The notes beneath the pieces were generated by a model. The model worked only from the letters and a program-made list of their open reading frames with translations. It was not told where the DNA came from and made no database searches. DNA of 64,000 bases from JAPOXR01 sp964291445 (GTDB lineage: Bacteria > Pseudomonadota > Alphaproteobacteria > Rhodobacterales > Rhodobacteraceae), in NCBI GenBank assembly GCA_964291445.2, contig OZ219863.1:620001-684000 (forward strand), read 5' to 3'. The translations under genes and the position numbers were made by a program. This document shows, in pieces, positions 45,243 to 55,251 of the stretch. Each line of letters begins with the position of its first letter. Position 1 is the stretch's first letter.

Positions 45243-46349
45243 TCAATTGCCGGGAGTTTCGGCGGCGGCCAGCGCCTCGGGGAGCGCTGCCTCCAGGAGG
45301 TCCAGATCCTCCTTCCTGCCGGCCGAGATACGGATGCAGCGATCCTGCGGTGCCACGAATGGCTTGCGCACGAAAATGCCCCGATCAAGCAGTGCCTCCA
45401 TCACCCGGGTTGCAAACGGGCCGCCATCTCCGCAGTCGATGGCGACAAAATTTGCCCCGGACGGGATCGCAACCAGCCCGCTTGCGCGGGCGATCCCGGC
45501 GATGCGCCGGCGGGCCTGGTCAATGCTGTGAACCGTCCGGGAAAGACCGTCCTGGTCGGCCAGCGCCGCAACCGCTCCGGCCTGGGAAATCCGGCACATG
45601 CCGAAATGGTTCCGGATCTTGTCAAAGGCCGAGATCAGCCGTGAATGGCCCACCGCGTAGCCGACCCGGGCACCGGCCATGCCATAGGCCTTGGAGAAGG
45701 TGCGCATCCGGATCACCCTCGCATTGTCAACATCGATCGGGGCGGGCGCGTCGGGAATGCACTCCACATAGGCTTCGTCGAGCACCAGCAGGCTTGTTGC
45801 CGGGATCTGGTCAATGAGACTCCTGATGGTGCCGGCATCATGCCAGGTGCCCATGGGATTGTCCGGATTTGCCAGGTAGATCAGCGCCGCGCCCGCTTTC
45901 GTGGCAGCCCCGAGCAACCCGTCCGGATCCTCGTGGTCGTCGCGATATGGCACCTGCACCAGTTCGCCGCCATAGCCGGCCACGTGAAAGCCGAAGGTCG
46001 GATAGGCTCCGCTGGAGGTGACCACCCTGGTCCCCGGCGTCACCACCATGCGCACCAGGTATCCCAGAAGCCCGTCGATCCCCTCGCCCACGACCACGTT
46101 GTCGGCGCCAACACCCAGATGGACGGCCAGCGCAGATTTGAGATCATGGTTTTCCGGATCGCCATACATCCAGACTTCGCCGGCCGCCCGGCGCATGGCC
46201 TCCACGGCCTGCGGGGAGGGTCCGAACACGTTCTCGTTGGCACCGATCCGGGCCAGGAATTTTCGCTCCCGTGCCCGTTCTGCCGCCTCCGGCCCGACAA
46301 AGGGAACCGTCGCCGGCAATCCTTCAACGAGATCGGTCAGTTTCGGCAT
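45243..46349 (-). CDS. HisC-like aminotransferase
   Basis: 368 aa PLP-dependent aminotransferase of fold type I. The PLP lysine lies in RTFSKAYGMAGARVGYAVG; NPDNPMGTW and VLDEAYVEC are the usual cofactor-contact motifs. The family includes histidinol-phosphate aminotransferase and aromatic or phenylalanine aminotransferases. It stands apart from other his genes, so the biosynthetic role is unsure. ATG 46349 is preferred because GGGAG lies 8 bases upstream; two other ATGs at 46367 and 46373 are close. Confidence 0.87.
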   Translation of the reverse strand: MPKLTDLVEGLPATVPFVGPEAAERARERKFLARIGANENVFGPSPQAVEAMRRAAGEVWMYGDPENHDLKSALAVHLGVGADNVVVGEGIDGLLGYLVRMVVTPGTRVVTSSGAYPTFGFHVAGYGGELVQVPYRDDHEDPDGLLGAATKAGAALIYLANPDNPMGTWHDAGTIRSLIDQIPATSLLVLDEAYVECIPDAPAPIDVDNARVIRMRTFSKAYGMAGARVGYAVGHSRLISAFDKIRNHFGMCRISQAGAVAALADQDGLSRTVHSIDQARRRIAGIARASGLVAIPSGANFVAIDCGDGGPFATRVMEALLDRGIFVRKPFVAPQDRCIRISAGRKEDLDLLEAALPEALAAAETPGN

Positions 46350-46449
46350 GCGCCAGCTCCCGGTCATTTGCATCCATTCCAGTCCACCCCTTGCCTCGGG
46401 CACCTTTCCACACCAGGCGGCCGGCACGCTCCTCACCCCGGACACCGCA

Positions 46450-47535
46450 TCAGGCGGCTGGCAGTTTCCTGCCCCAACCGGCCGACTGCATCTCGACGAG
46501 GCGGGAGCTGGTCCGCTCGAACTCGAAAGCGCCCCTGCCTTCGGCATAGAGCTGATTCGGCCCGGCCGCCGCCGACACAACCAAACGGGTTCCCGATTCG
46601 TAGAGTGCATCGATCAGCATGACAAACCGCTTTGCCTCGTTGTGGTTGGCCCGGCCCATCAGCGGAATATTCTCTATCATCAGCAGCCGCACCGCCCCGG
46701 AAATCGCCAGGAAATCGGCAGGGCCGTAGGGGCGGGCACACAGATCGGCAAAATCGGCCCGGGCAACACCGTTGGCATAGCACGGCAAGGCGATCTGCCG
46801 CCGCTTGATCGTCAGCGTCAACTCCCGGCCCGCAGCCCCGACAAGGTCGTCCCAGATCCGGTCGATCTGTCGCACCGACCCGTCATCGGCGGGCGTGAAC
46901 CAGACAGGCTGGCCGGACAATTTGCCCTGGCGATAATCCTCGCCACCGGCGAGTTCTTGGACATGCATCTTCCTGCGGATCAGGTCGACGAACGGCACGA
47001 ACAGGTGGCGGTTCAATCCGAACTTGTAGAGTTCCTCCGGAGGCCGGTTGGACGTCGTCACCACCACCACGCCCTGGCTGAAGAGTCGTTCGAACAGGCG
47101 GCCGACGATCATGGCGTCGGCAATGTCATCGATCTGCATCTCGTCGAGACACAGCAATTCAACCTCCCCTGCCACCTGGTCGGCGGCCGGGATTACCGCG
47201 TCGCTGACCTCCGACTTCCTGATCTCGTGCAAGCTGGCATGGACCGTCTGCATGAATTCAAGGAAATGAACCCGCTTCCGGCTGGCGGTCGCGACATGGT
47301 CGAAGAACAGGTCCATCAGCATGGATTTTCCCCGTCCGACATGCCCCCACAGGTAGATGCCCGGCGGCGGTCCCTGCCTGCGCATGATGCCGGCAATCCG
47401 GGACCGCCCTCCCCTCCGGCGGAAATGGCCGTGCAACCCCTCCAGCACCGCCAGCGCCGCCCACTGGTCCGGGTCGGGCCTGAGTGCGCCCGAGGATGTG
47501 GCCAACCGGTAGACTTCCGTCAGCGTGTCGGACAT
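46450..47535 (-). CDS. zapE: Cell division protein ZapE (AFG1-type ATPase)
   Basis: 361 aa from ATG 47535, which has AAGGAGG six bases upstream. Walker A is GHVGRGKS (residues 64-71) in IYLWGHVGRGKSMLMDLFF, and Walker B is LLCLDEMQIDDIADAM. The motifs VVVVTTSNRPPEELYKFGLNR, split here, and RLLMIENIPLMGRANHNEAKR match ZapE, which acts with FtsZ at the division ring. It precedes the HisC-like gene on this strand, separated by 100 bp. Confidence 0.94.
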   Translation of the reverse strand: MSDTLTEVYRLATSSGALRPDPDQWAALAVLEGLHGHFRRRGGRSRIAGIMRRQGPPPGIYLWGHVGRGKSMLMDLFFDHVATASRKRVHFLEFMQTVHASLHEIRKSEVSDAVIPAADQVAGEVELLCLDEMQIDDIADAMIVGRLFERLFSQGVVVVTTSNRPPEELYKFGLNRHLFVPFVDLIRRKMHVQELAGGEDYRQGKLSGQPVWFTPADDGSVRQIDRIWDDLVGAAGRELTLTIKRRQIALPCYANGVARADFADLCARPYGPADFLAISGAVRLLMIENIPLMGRANHNEAKRFVMLIDALYESGTRLVVSAAAGPNQLYAEGRGAFEFERTSSRLVEMQSAGWGRKLPAA

Positions 47536-47610
47536 GCCGGCCTCCTTCCGCATTCGGAACACCGTTCCACCCCGTCATCCCTGCCGGGATCCGGCAAGCG
47601 GCACCGCATG

Positions 47611-48636
47611 TCAGCCAATGCAGATGTCACGCAGCCGCAACCACTGGCTGTCCGTCATCAGCGGCTCGTAAGTATTGTCTCCGTACTCGTCGGCCACCAG
47701 CCCTGCCCTGCCGGCCACCCGGCCGAAGGGCGTGCTCGAGAACCCGGCCCTGGCGAATTCCTCAAGGAGGCGTGCATCATCGACTACGGCCGAATTTTCC
47801 GCAGGCAGCGATCGGGCATAATCGATCACCGACCGGTCATCTATGCCACGCTCCAGGGCAAGATAGGTTGCCACGCCAATTCCGGCATGGCTCAGAAACC
47901 GGTCAAACGGCGCCGATGTCCCGGCAGCGGCCAGCTCCAGCAAGGCATAGCCGGCAACCACCTCCGGCCCGTCGAATTCCTCGAGCACCGATGCACCGAC
48001 GACAATGATTGATCCGGGCAGCATCAGGCTCCTGACCGCCTGGTCGGCCACGATCCGCAGCCTGTAGCGAGCATCCGGAAAGATGCGTCTCTCGAGAACG
48101 GAAATCGACTGCAGTCCCTTCCCGCTTCTGCACTCACCGCCCCGTTCACCGGCCAGGGCGGCAAACACCCTCTCGCCGATCTCCAATTGCTGCCGGTAGG
48201 CGACCAGGCCTGCCACATGCGGAGCAATCCGGTCGAAGAACGCCACCGCCGGAACCACGATCAATGCCAGGATGACCATGAACAGGGCAACGCCGCGCAA
48301 TGACAGGCCCGATCTGGACAGCTGTTCATTGTAGCCTGCGATGATGTCGTCGAGCACCGAGATCGCGGTTGAATCGGACACTTCGAGGGTTTCCGCGAAC
48401 TCGCTGTCAGGCGAGTAGATTGCCGGCAGGCCACGTTGGCGTTTTCGCCGGATCGCGTCACATGACCACTGGACGATGACCTGGTTGCCCTTGCTGATCA
48501 GCGTGAGCGCCGAGGCATCGATCTTGATCACCACCTCCATGCCCGGATCATTGGGAAGCTGGTGCCAGATACCGAGGCACTCGAGAAGCTGGAAATCGGC
48601 CAGTCGCTCGCTGGCGCGCTTCTTTTCCTTCAGCAT
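47611..48636 (-). CDS. Membrane protein resembling an M48 peptidase without its active site
   Basis: 341 aa. The N-terminal 100 residues are cytoplasmic-like; one transmembrane segment follows (LFMVILALIVVPAVAFF, about 117-133). The next part reads VRSLMLPGSIIVVGASVLEE, which matches the strand and loop before the active site of M48-type zinc peptidases (A-x-x-PGG-x-I). Where HExxH should follow, the sequence has YALLELAA, so no zinc site is present. I infer an inactive peptidase-like scaffold. It is transcribed toward zapE with a 75 bp gap. Confidence 0.6.
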   Translation of the reverse strand: MLKEKKRASERLADFQLLECLGIWHQLPNDPGMEVVIKIDASALTLISKGNQVIVQWSCDAIRRKRQRGLPAIYSPDSEFAETLEVSDSTAISVLDDIIAGYNEQLSRSGLSLRGVALFMVILALIVVPAVAFFDRIAPHVAGLVAYRQQLEIGERVFAALAGERGGECRSGKGLQSISVLERRIFPDARYRLRIVADQAVRSLMLPGSIIVVGASVLEEFDGPEVVAGYALLELAAAGTSAPFDRFLSHAGIGVATYLALERGIDDRSVIDYARSLPAENSAVVDDARLLEEFARAGFSSTPFGRVAGRAGLVADEYGDNTYEPLMTDSQWLRLRDICIG

Positions 48637-48692
48637 GACTCCTCGCCGATCATGTCCCGCATGACCTGGTCCCGGAACCGTCGGCGCCCTGC

Positions 48693-50324
48693 TCAGCTCG
48701 ACCGGGCAATCTTCCGCAACTCGAATTTCTGTATCTTGCCGGTCGCGGTCTTGGGCAATTCCCGGAAGGCGATGCCCTTCGGAGTCTTGAATCCGGCCAG
48801 GGATTTGCGGCAGAAGGCGATGAGTTCACCTTCACCGGCACTGGCGCCTTCCTTCAATTCGACGAATGCAAACGGGACCTCCCCCCATTTTTCATCAGGC
48901 CTGGCAACGACGGCGCAGAGCGACACTGCCGGATGGTGCATCAGCACCCCCTCCACCTCGACCGACGACACGTTTTCGCCACCGGAAATGATGATGTCCT
49001 TGGATCGGTCGGCGATCTGGATGTAGCCATCCTCCTGCAGCACGGCAATGTCGCCGGTTCGAAAATATCCACCATCAAGCGCCTCGCGGGTCGCCTCCGG
49101 GTTCCGGTAATACCCCTTCATCACCGAATTGCCCTGCATGACGATCTCGCCGAGCGAAGCTCCATCAGGCGCCACTTGCTTCCCGGACTCTGCATTGACC
49201 ACGGTGATGCGCTCCATGGTCGGTATCAGCACGCCCTGGCGGGCCTTCCGCGCTGCCCGGTCGGCCTGGTCGAGATCATTCCAGAGGGCATCCTTCCAGA
49301 CGCATTCGGTGACATGGCCATAGGTCTCGGTCAGCCCGTAGACATGGGTCACGTTGAAACCCAGATCCTCGACCGCCTGCAACGTGGCGGCAGCCGGGGG
49401 CGCACCGGCGGTAAACACCTCGACCCGGTGGTCGAACGACCGACGATCCTCGCTGGCGGCGTTGGCAAGCAGGTTCAGGACAATCGGGGCACCGCCGAAA
49501 TGGGTGACCCGCTCTTCGGCAATCGCCCGGTAGATGGCCCCGGCCGAGATGTCCCGGCAGCAGATCACCGTTCCGCCCACGGCCGGCATCATCCAGGAAT
49601 GGTTCCAGCCATTGCAGTGAAACAATGGAACGATGGCCAGGAATTTCGGATACAGCGTCATTCGCCAGCTGATGACCGTTCCCATGGTCATCAGATACGC
49701 CCCCCGGTGATGGCAGACCACGCCCTTCGGTCGCCCGGTGGTTCCCGAGGTGTAGTTGAGGGAGATGCTCTCCCACTCATCCTGCGGCATGATCCAGCGG
49801 AATTCGCCGGAGCCGGTGGACAGGAACGCCTCGTATTCACGATACTGCCCGGTCGGCGGATATCCTGCTCCGGTATCGGCGACCTCGATGATTTCCGGCG
49901 GAGACGATTCCATCATCGCCAGCGCCGCCTCGGCAACCGGCAGGTACTGGGTATCGACAAAGGCAATCCGCGGCCGTGCGTGATCGAAAACATAGGCGAT
50001 GGTCCCGGCATCGAGGCGGATATTGATGGCATTGAGGACCGCCGAGCAGGCAGGGACGGCAAAATGGGTCTCCACCGCCGCCGGTATGTTCGGCAGGATG
50101 GTCGACACCACCTCTCCGGGCCGAACCCCTGCCGATGCCAGCGCCCCGGCCAGGCAGGTCACCCGATGGTGATACCGGGCGTAGTCGATCCGCCAGTCAC
50201 CATAGACCAGCGCCTCGTATTCGGGATACACCTCCCGCGCCCGGTTGAGATGTGACAGCGGCGTGAGCGGCACGAAATTCGCTTCACACCGCTCCAGCCC
50301 GGATTCGTCTTCCAGCCAGCCCAT
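48693..50324 (-). CDS. Acyl-CoA synthetase (AMP-forming)
   Basis: 543 aa from ATG 50324. It activates a carboxylic acid to the acyl-adenylate and then acyl-CoA. The AMP-binding motif is SLNYTSGTTGRPKGV; THVYGLTETYGHVTECVW, GYFRTGDIAVLQEDGYIQI (split) and the catalytic Lys in TATGKIQKFELRK are present. The sequence style (ANFVPLTPLSHLNRA, PLFHCNGW) is that of medium-chain or methylmercaptopropionate-type ligases. It lies downstream of the fadJ-like and thiolase genes, so it probably feeds beta-oxidation. Confidence 0.92.
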   Translation of the reverse strand: MGWLEDESGLERCEANFVPLTPLSHLNRAREVYPEYEALVYGDWRIDYARYHHRVTCLAGALASAGVRPGEVVSTILPNIPAAVETHFAVPACSAVLNAINIRLDAGTIAYVFDHARPRIAFVDTQYLPVAEAALAMMESSPPEIIEVADTGAGYPPTGQYREYEAFLSTGSGEFRWIMPQDEWESISLNYTSGTTGRPKGVVCHHRGAYLMTMGTVISWRMTLYPKFLAIVPLFHCNGWNHSWMMPAVGGTVICCRDISAGAIYRAIAEERVTHFGGAPIVLNLLANAASEDRRSFDHRVEVFTAGAPPAAATLQAVEDLGFNVTHVYGLTETYGHVTECVWKDALWNDLDQADRAARKARQGVLIPTMERITVVNAESGKQVAPDGASLGEIVMQGNSVMKGYYRNPEATREALDGGYFRTGDIAVLQEDGYIQIADRSKDIIISGGENVSSVEVEGVLMHHPAVSLCAVVARPDEKWGEVPFAFVELKEGASAGEGELIAFCRKSLAGFKTPKGIAFRELPKTATGKIQKFELRKIARSS

Positions 50325-50567
50325 CAGTCCTCCACCCAATCAGACCAGTTTTCTCCGGCAGACCTAATGAACCAACCGGCAATTTTTGTAAATCGCATCC
50401 AGCCCGTCACCTCTCGACCCGACGGTCCAACCGGGGCAGCGACGGCCCCGAATTCTGCCGCCGGCAATGCCCGAACCTGCGGCGCCTAACGGCATGCCCG
50501 TAGATCTCCTGCCGGGCCGCCCGGTCCCTGTCAGTTCATGCCGGTGGCGACTCCCGCCAGCCTCGTC

Positions 50568-52748
50568 TCAACCGGTAAAGGAGCTTCCGGATTCGGCCAT
50601 CCTCGACAGCAGTTCCGGCGGCTCGAAGCGCCGACCGTATTTCCGGGAAAGCAACTGCAGCAGCTCGATGGTCTTCGGCAGAGGTTGCGAGTCGAGCCAA
50701 CTGAAGGGGCCGCCCGACCACGGGGCAAACCCCCAGCCGAGCACGGCGCCGACGTCCCCTTCCCTGACCTCCTCCAGCACCCCGTCTTCCAGCGCCCTGA
50801 CCGCTTCGATGACCTGGATCAACAGCAGCCTGTCCCTGGCCGCCTCGACATCCCGGTCACCATCCGACCCGAAGCGGTCAGCGAGACCTGGCCACAGCCC
50901 GGTCCGGTTTCCCTTGCCATCATATTCGTAGAACCCGGCGCCGGCCTTGCGGCCCAGCCGGCCTTCACCGACCAGAAACCGCACCACCTCTTCCGATTCG
51001 TGGTCGACATGCTCGTTACCCATGGCCTGCCTGGTGGCATCGGCAATGCTGGCAGCCAGGTCGAGCGATGTCTCGTCCACGAGTTGCAGTGGACCGACCG
51101 GCATCCCGATCATTCTTGCCGCGTTGTCGACCAGTGCCGGTGGCACACCCTCCCCCACCATGCGCATTCCTTCATTGAGATAGGGGATGATGCACCGGTT
51201 GGTGTAGAAGAAACGGGCATCATTGACGATAATCGGCGTCTTGCCGACCGCGCAGGAAAAATCGACGGCCCGCGCCACCGCCTCGTCACCGCTTCTCCTG
51301 CCCCTGATGATCTCGACCAGCATCATCCGGTGTACCGGGCTGAAAAAATGCATGCCGACGAAGCGTTCAGCATTCCCGAGGCCACCGGCCAGGTCGCTGA
51401 TCGGCAGGGTCGAGGTGTTCGATGCGATCACGCATTCCGGCCCGACCGCCGCCTCTGCCGCCAACAGCACCTCCGCCTTGACGGCCGGATCCTCGAATAC
51501 TGCCTCGATGACCAGGTCGCAGCCCGCCAGGGCGGAAAACGCCGTACCGGCCTCGATCCGGGCCATGGTCTCGCGGGCATCACCGGATGGCGCCGGACGT
51601 CGCTTCGCCTGGTGCTGCAGAATCCCGGCGATGCGGTCCCGGCCCCGGTCGGCCGCCTCCTGCTCGCGGTCGAGCAGGACAACCTCCATTCCGGCGCTTG
51701 CCGCGACCAGTGCGATCCCGGCACCCATCATACCGGCGCCGATCACGCCCAGCCTGGCAATGTTCCTGGCCTCGATGCCGGCCGGCCGCCTCGCCCCCTT
51801 GGCCAGCGCCCGGCGATCGGTGAACACCGTCCGGATCATGGACGTGGTCGAGGGCTTCAACAGCAGCCAGGTAAACCAGCGGGCCTCAATCTTCAGCGCG
51901 TCATCGATAGGCACCAGCGTGCCCTCGTAGATTGCCGACAGGCATGCGGTGGCCGCGGGTGACGCGCCAAGGGTCTGCGAGTGCACCTGCACCGATGCGC
52001 CAACGAAACTCTCGAAGCCGTTACGGTCGTAAGGGGCTCCGCCGGGGAGCCTGAACCCCTTCCGGTCCCATGGCTTGACCAGGTCATCCGGCTTTGCGTT
52101 CAGCACCCAGCCCCTGGCCCGCGACAACAGTTGCCCGACATCGACAACCTCGTCGATGACACCGGCCTCCAGGGCCTGGCGAGGACCGAGCAGTGTGCCA
52201 CGGAGCAGGAGCGGGCCCGCCGCCGCCAGCCCGAGTTTGCGCACCAGCCTGGTGGTGCCGCCGGCGCCGGGAAACAGACCGACCCTGATCTCCGGCAGGC
52301 CGATCCTGGCATCCGGACGGTCGGCGCAAATGATCCGGTGGCACCCCAGCGGCAATTCGAGGCCGATACCGGCGGCGGTCCCCGGCAGAGCGGCCACCAC
52401 CGGCTTGCGTCCCTCCACGGTGCCGGCAGGTTGGCCGCCAGTCTCGATTTTCCTGAGCAGGCGGTGAATTGCCATGATCCGTCCGAACACCCCGGCCGCA
52501 GATCGGTTCTCCCCGCTGACCGGAAGCTCCCGGAAACTCGCCAGGTCAACGCCGCCCGAGAAATCCTTCTTGGCGCTGGTGATGACCACGCCCCTGACAT
52601 CGGGGTCGGCAAAGGCGGTATCGATCATGTCGGACAGCAGCGGGAACCCGGCCATCTTCATGAGGTTCATGCTCTTGCCCGGAACATCCCAGGTGATGAT
52701 TGCCACGCCGTCGGCATCGACCTCGTAACGGAAGTCATCCATGATCAT
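50568..52748 (-). CDS. fadJ: 3-hydroxyacyl-CoA dehydrogenase / enoyl-CoA hydratase
   Basis: 726 aa bifunctional beta-oxidation enzyme. Residues 1-190 form the crotonase domain (GVVITSAKKDFSGGVDL; ALPGTAAGIGLELPLGCH). The NAD-binding dehydrogenase domain starts near 310 with VIGAGMMGAGIALVAASAGM, and the catalytic His lies in FVGMHFFSPVHRM. A C-terminal 3HCDH domain follows. The ATG overlaps the thiolase stop by 4 nt (GAATGATC); ATG 52742 is an alternative. With the thiolase it makes a complete hydratase-dehydrogenase-thiolase set. Confidence 0.94.
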   Translation of the reverse strand: MIMDDFRYEVDADGVAIITWDVPGKSMNLMKMAGFPLLSDMIDTAFADPDVRGVVITSAKKDFSGGVDLASFRELPVSGENRSAAGVFGRIMAIHRLLRKIETGGQPAGTVEGRKPVVAALPGTAAGIGLELPLGCHRIICADRPDARIGLPEIRVGLFPGAGGTTRLVRKLGLAAAGPLLLRGTLLGPRQALEAGVIDEVVDVGQLLSRARGWVLNAKPDDLVKPWDRKGFRLPGGAPYDRNGFESFVGASVQVHSQTLGASPAATACLSAIYEGTLVPIDDALKIEARWFTWLLLKPSTTSMIRTVFTDRRALAKGARRPAGIEARNIARLGVIGAGMMGAGIALVAASAGMEVVLLDREQEAADRGRDRIAGILQHQAKRRPAPSGDARETMARIEAGTAFSALAGCDLVIEAVFEDPAVKAEVLLAAEAAVGPECVIASNTSTLPISDLAGGLGNAERFVGMHFFSPVHRMMLVEIIRGRRSGDEAVARAVDFSCAVGKTPIIVNDARFFYTNRCIIPYLNEGMRMVGEGVPPALVDNAARMIGMPVGPLQLVDETSLDLAASIADATRQAMGNEHVDHESEEVVRFLVGEGRLGRKAGAGFYEYDGKGNRTGLWPGLADRFGSDGDRDVEAARDRLLLIQVIEAVRALEDGVLEEVREGDVGAVLGWGFAPWSGGPFSWLDSQPLPKTIELLQLLSRKYGRRFEPPELLSRMAESGSSFTG

Positions 52749-53956
52749 TCTCCGACCCGTTCGATTATCGTTGCCACCCCCATGCCACCGCCGACACACA
52801 GCGCCACCAGCGCCATCTCGCCATCCCGGCGTTCCAGCTCGTCGAGTGCCATGCCGAGAATGATGGCACCGGTCGCACCCAGCGGGTGGCCCAAGGCAAT
52901 CGCCCCGCCATTTACATTCACCTGTTCCGGATCGAGTCCCAGCTCCTGCATGACATGCAGCGGCACCGCGGCAAAGGCCTCGTTGATCTCGAACACGTCG
53001 ATATCCCCGACCGTCATCCCGGCCCGGTGCAGCGCACAATTGGCTGCCGGGACCGGGCCGGTCAGCATCATGGTCGGGTCCGAGCCCACGCTCCCGCTTG
53101 CCACAAACCTGGCTCGCGGTCGCAATCCGTGCAGCTCCCCGAATTCCCTCGACCCGACAAGGGCGAGGGCGGCGCCATCAACGATCCCGGACGAGTTGCC
53201 CGGATGATGGACATGGTTGATCGCCTCGAGGTGCGGAAACCGGATTGTGGCGATCCGGTCAAAACCGGGAATGGTTTCACCGATCTTCCGGAAAGACGGC
53301 TCGAGTCCGGCCAGGGTCTCGACAGTGGTGTCCGGGCGAAGATGTTCGTCATGGTCGAGGATCGTGACCCCGTTCATGTCCTCGACCGGCACGATGCCAT
53401 TTGCGAACCGCCCTTCCTTCCATGCGGTGGCGGCCCGCCTTTGCGACTCCACCGCATACCGATCGCATTCCTCGCGGGAGAATCCGAACTCGGTGGCGAT
53501 GAGGTCGGCCGATATCCCCTGCGGGACGAAGCGGGAATTGATGGCGAGTTGCGGGTCCACGGCATAGGGGGCGCCATCCGAGCCCATCGGAACCCGGCTC
53601 ATCATCTCCACCCCGCCGGCAATGCAGGATTGGCCCTGGCCAGCCATGACCTTCATTGCTGCCAGGTTCACGGCCTCGAGGCCGCTGGCACAGAACCGGT
53701 TGACCGAGACACCCGGAACCCCGTTGTCGAGCCCGGACCGCAACACCACGGTGCGGGCCAGGCACCCGCCCTGCTCGCCCACCTGGGTCACGTTGCCCCA
53801 AACCAGATCGTCGACCTGCCCTGCCCCGCCCAGCGAGCGCTCGAGCAGGCTGTCGACAAGGAAGGCCGAGAGGCGGGATGCACTCACCTCCTGCAGGCTG
53901 CCACCCTTGCGGCCGCGAGGCGTGCGCATGGTCTCATAGATGTAGGCATCGGTCAT
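52745..53956 (-). CDS. Acetyl-CoA C-acyltransferase (thiolase)
   Basis: 403 aa. The acyl-accepting Cys89 is in SVNRFCASGLEAVN; the catalytic His is in NGGAIALGHPLGATGA and the second Cys in VALCVGGGMGVA. It cleaves 3-ketoacyl-CoA to acetyl-CoA plus shortened acyl-CoA, completing beta-oxidation; the reverse condensation is also chemically possible. It lies between the GST gene (2 nt away) and the fadJ-like gene (4 nt overlap) in one operon. Confidence 0.95.
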   Translation of the reverse strand: MTDAYIYETMRTPRGRKGGSLQEVSASRLSAFLVDSLLERSLGGAGQVDDLVWGNVTQVGEQGGCLARTVVLRSGLDNGVPGVSVNRFCASGLEAVNLAAMKVMAGQGQSCIAGGVEMMSRVPMGSDGAPYAVDPQLAINSRFVPQGISADLIATEFGFSREECDRYAVESQRRAATAWKEGRFANGIVPVEDMNGVTILDHDEHLRPDTTVETLAGLEPSFRKIGETIPGFDRIATIRFPHLEAINHVHHPGNSSGIVDGAALALVGSREFGELHGLRPRARFVASGSVGSDPTMMLTGPVPAANCALHRAGMTVGDIDVFEINEAFAAVPLHVMQELGLDPEQVNVNGGAIALGHPLGATGAIILGMALDELERRDGEMALVALCVGGGMGVATIIERVGE

Positions 53957-53958
53957 GA

Positions 53959-54597
53959 TCAGCCCTCCCTGTCGGACGGACGGCCAGGCATCAGGTCATA
54001 GGGATGCTTCCAGCCGTCAAGCACCGATATCCGGTCGAGCCAGGCATCAATTGCCGGCCAGTCCCGGCGGTCGAAGCCGAAGGGCTCCGGATAGTAGAGA
54101 TATCCGCAGCAGGAGATGTCGGCGATGGTCGGCCCGTCCCCGACCAGCCAGTCCCGGCCGGCTAGAGACGCCTCCAGCGTATTCCAACTGCCGCGAAGGC
54201 GTCCGTGGAGCCATTTGATGACCTCGCCCGGCCTTTTTTCGGCAGCAAGGAAATTTGCCAGGAACCTCGCGGTTCCGGCAAGGGAGGAATTCTTGTGATT
54301 GTCCCAGAATTGCCAGCGGAGAATCTCCCGCCTCTCGGCATCGGTGCCGCCGCCCAGCTTTCCGGTTTCCTGCACCACGTAATCCTGGATCACCCCGGAC
54401 TGGCCCAGGACCAGATCCCCTGCCACCAGGACGGGCACCTCGCCCATCGGGTTGAGCCGGCGGAACGCCTCGCTTCGGGTCTCGCCATTGAAGAAATCGA
54501 CAAAGACCGGCTCCCAATCGAACCCGGCCAGCTCCATGGCCAGCGCCGCCTTGTAGGCATTGCCGCTCTCACCAAAACAATACAGTCTTGCCGCCAT
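53959..54597 (-). CDS. Glutathione S-transferase-like protein
   Basis: 212 aa from ATG 54597 (MAARLYCFGESGNAYKAALA); ATG 54618 is a longer option. The N-terminal thioredoxin-like half includes LNPMGEVPVL (cis-Pro loop) and GQSGVIQDYV, and the C-terminal helical half has the N-cap motif DGPTIADISCCGYLYY. The catalytic Ser or Tyr position is occupied by a Ser/Gly-rich loop (ESGNAYK). It is the first gene of the thiolase-fadJ operon and may detoxify or process an acyl-CoA-linked substrate; this is inference. Confidence 0.87.
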   Translation of the reverse strand: MAARLYCFGESGNAYKAALAMELAGFDWEPVFVDFFNGETRSEAFRRLNPMGEVPVLVAGDLVLGQSGVIQDYVVQETGKLGGGTDAERREILRWQFWDNHKNSSLAGTARFLANFLAAEKRPGEVIKWLHGRLRGSWNTLEASLAGRDWLVGDGPTIADISCCGYLYYPEPFGFDRRDWPAIDAWLDRISVLDGWKHPYDLMPGRPSDREG

Positions 54598-54843
54598 CTG
54601 CCCGCACCCCCTGATCACGCATCCCGATCACCGGCACGGTCGTCGCCCGGCGCGGCCCTGCACTATCGTCTTTGCCCGATCACTGGAAGCGGCCAGTTGC
54701 GAAATCGACAACGAATTCCGGCCACCGGCCCGTGGCATGCCGGGCCTCGGGGGTGGGCTTCCGGTGAGGCCAGACGAATCTGTCGGGCTGACGCCGAAGC
54801 TGCCATCAGGCACCCGGCAGCAATCCCGGTGGCGGCGTTCGCC

Positions 54844-55215
54844 TCAACTTCCCTCTTCCTGCCGACCGGTGATCCGCCCATGCTGGCGCCTGGCCTCGGC
54901 CAGGGCCTCGCTGGCGGCGGTGAAGGCAGTCACCACCTCCCGGAAGCGCCGGTACTCGTCGAGAAGGTCCCGGACCTCCCTGATCTCGTCCCGTCGCAGG
55001 CGAGTCGACGAGACCTTCCCATCCAGGGAGCGGACGAGCAGGGTTCCGGGATGCCGGGCCGAATCATCATCTGCGCAGCGACAATTCGATTTTCCGCAGC
55101 GGGTGAGATTTTCCTGCAGCGAGCCGGGCCGCATGTCGCCAATGGTGGCGAATTCGGCCTGTGCCCGGTCACGGGCTTCGATGAGACGGTCAATGTCGGT
55201 CATGTCGGTCGTCAT
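54844..55215 (-). CDS. DUF6788-type hypothetical protein
   Basis: 123 aa. The central Cys cluster RPGSLQENLTRCGKSNCRCA and the following GTLLVRSLDGKVSSTRL match small proteins grouped as DUF6788, often found near transposases. The C-terminus is a long amphipathic helix (EYRRFREVVTAFTAASEAL). A role in binding metal or nucleic acid is possible from the Cys pattern but unproven. It is divergent from znuC with a candidate operator between them. Confidence 0.6.
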   Translation of the reverse strand: MTTDMTDIDRLIEARDRAQAEFATIGDMRPGSLQENLTRCGKSNCRCADDDSARHPGTLLVRSLDGKVSSTRLRRDEIREVRDLLDEYRRFREVVTAFTAASEALAEARRQHGRITGRQEEGS

Positions 55216-55251
55216 GCGTGTCAGTTATGGGGTACGGATATGCCCTTGTCA

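Noticed and set aside
46018..48012. 664-codon open frame on the plus strand
   Set aside because: It lies antisense to the HisC-like, zapE and M48-like genes, which have clear motifs and ribosome sites. The frame is a by-product of GC-rich codon use.
52749..53039. N-terminal extension of the fadJ-like frame
   Set aside because: It lies inside the thiolase gene in another frame; the crotonase domain starts after ATG 52748.
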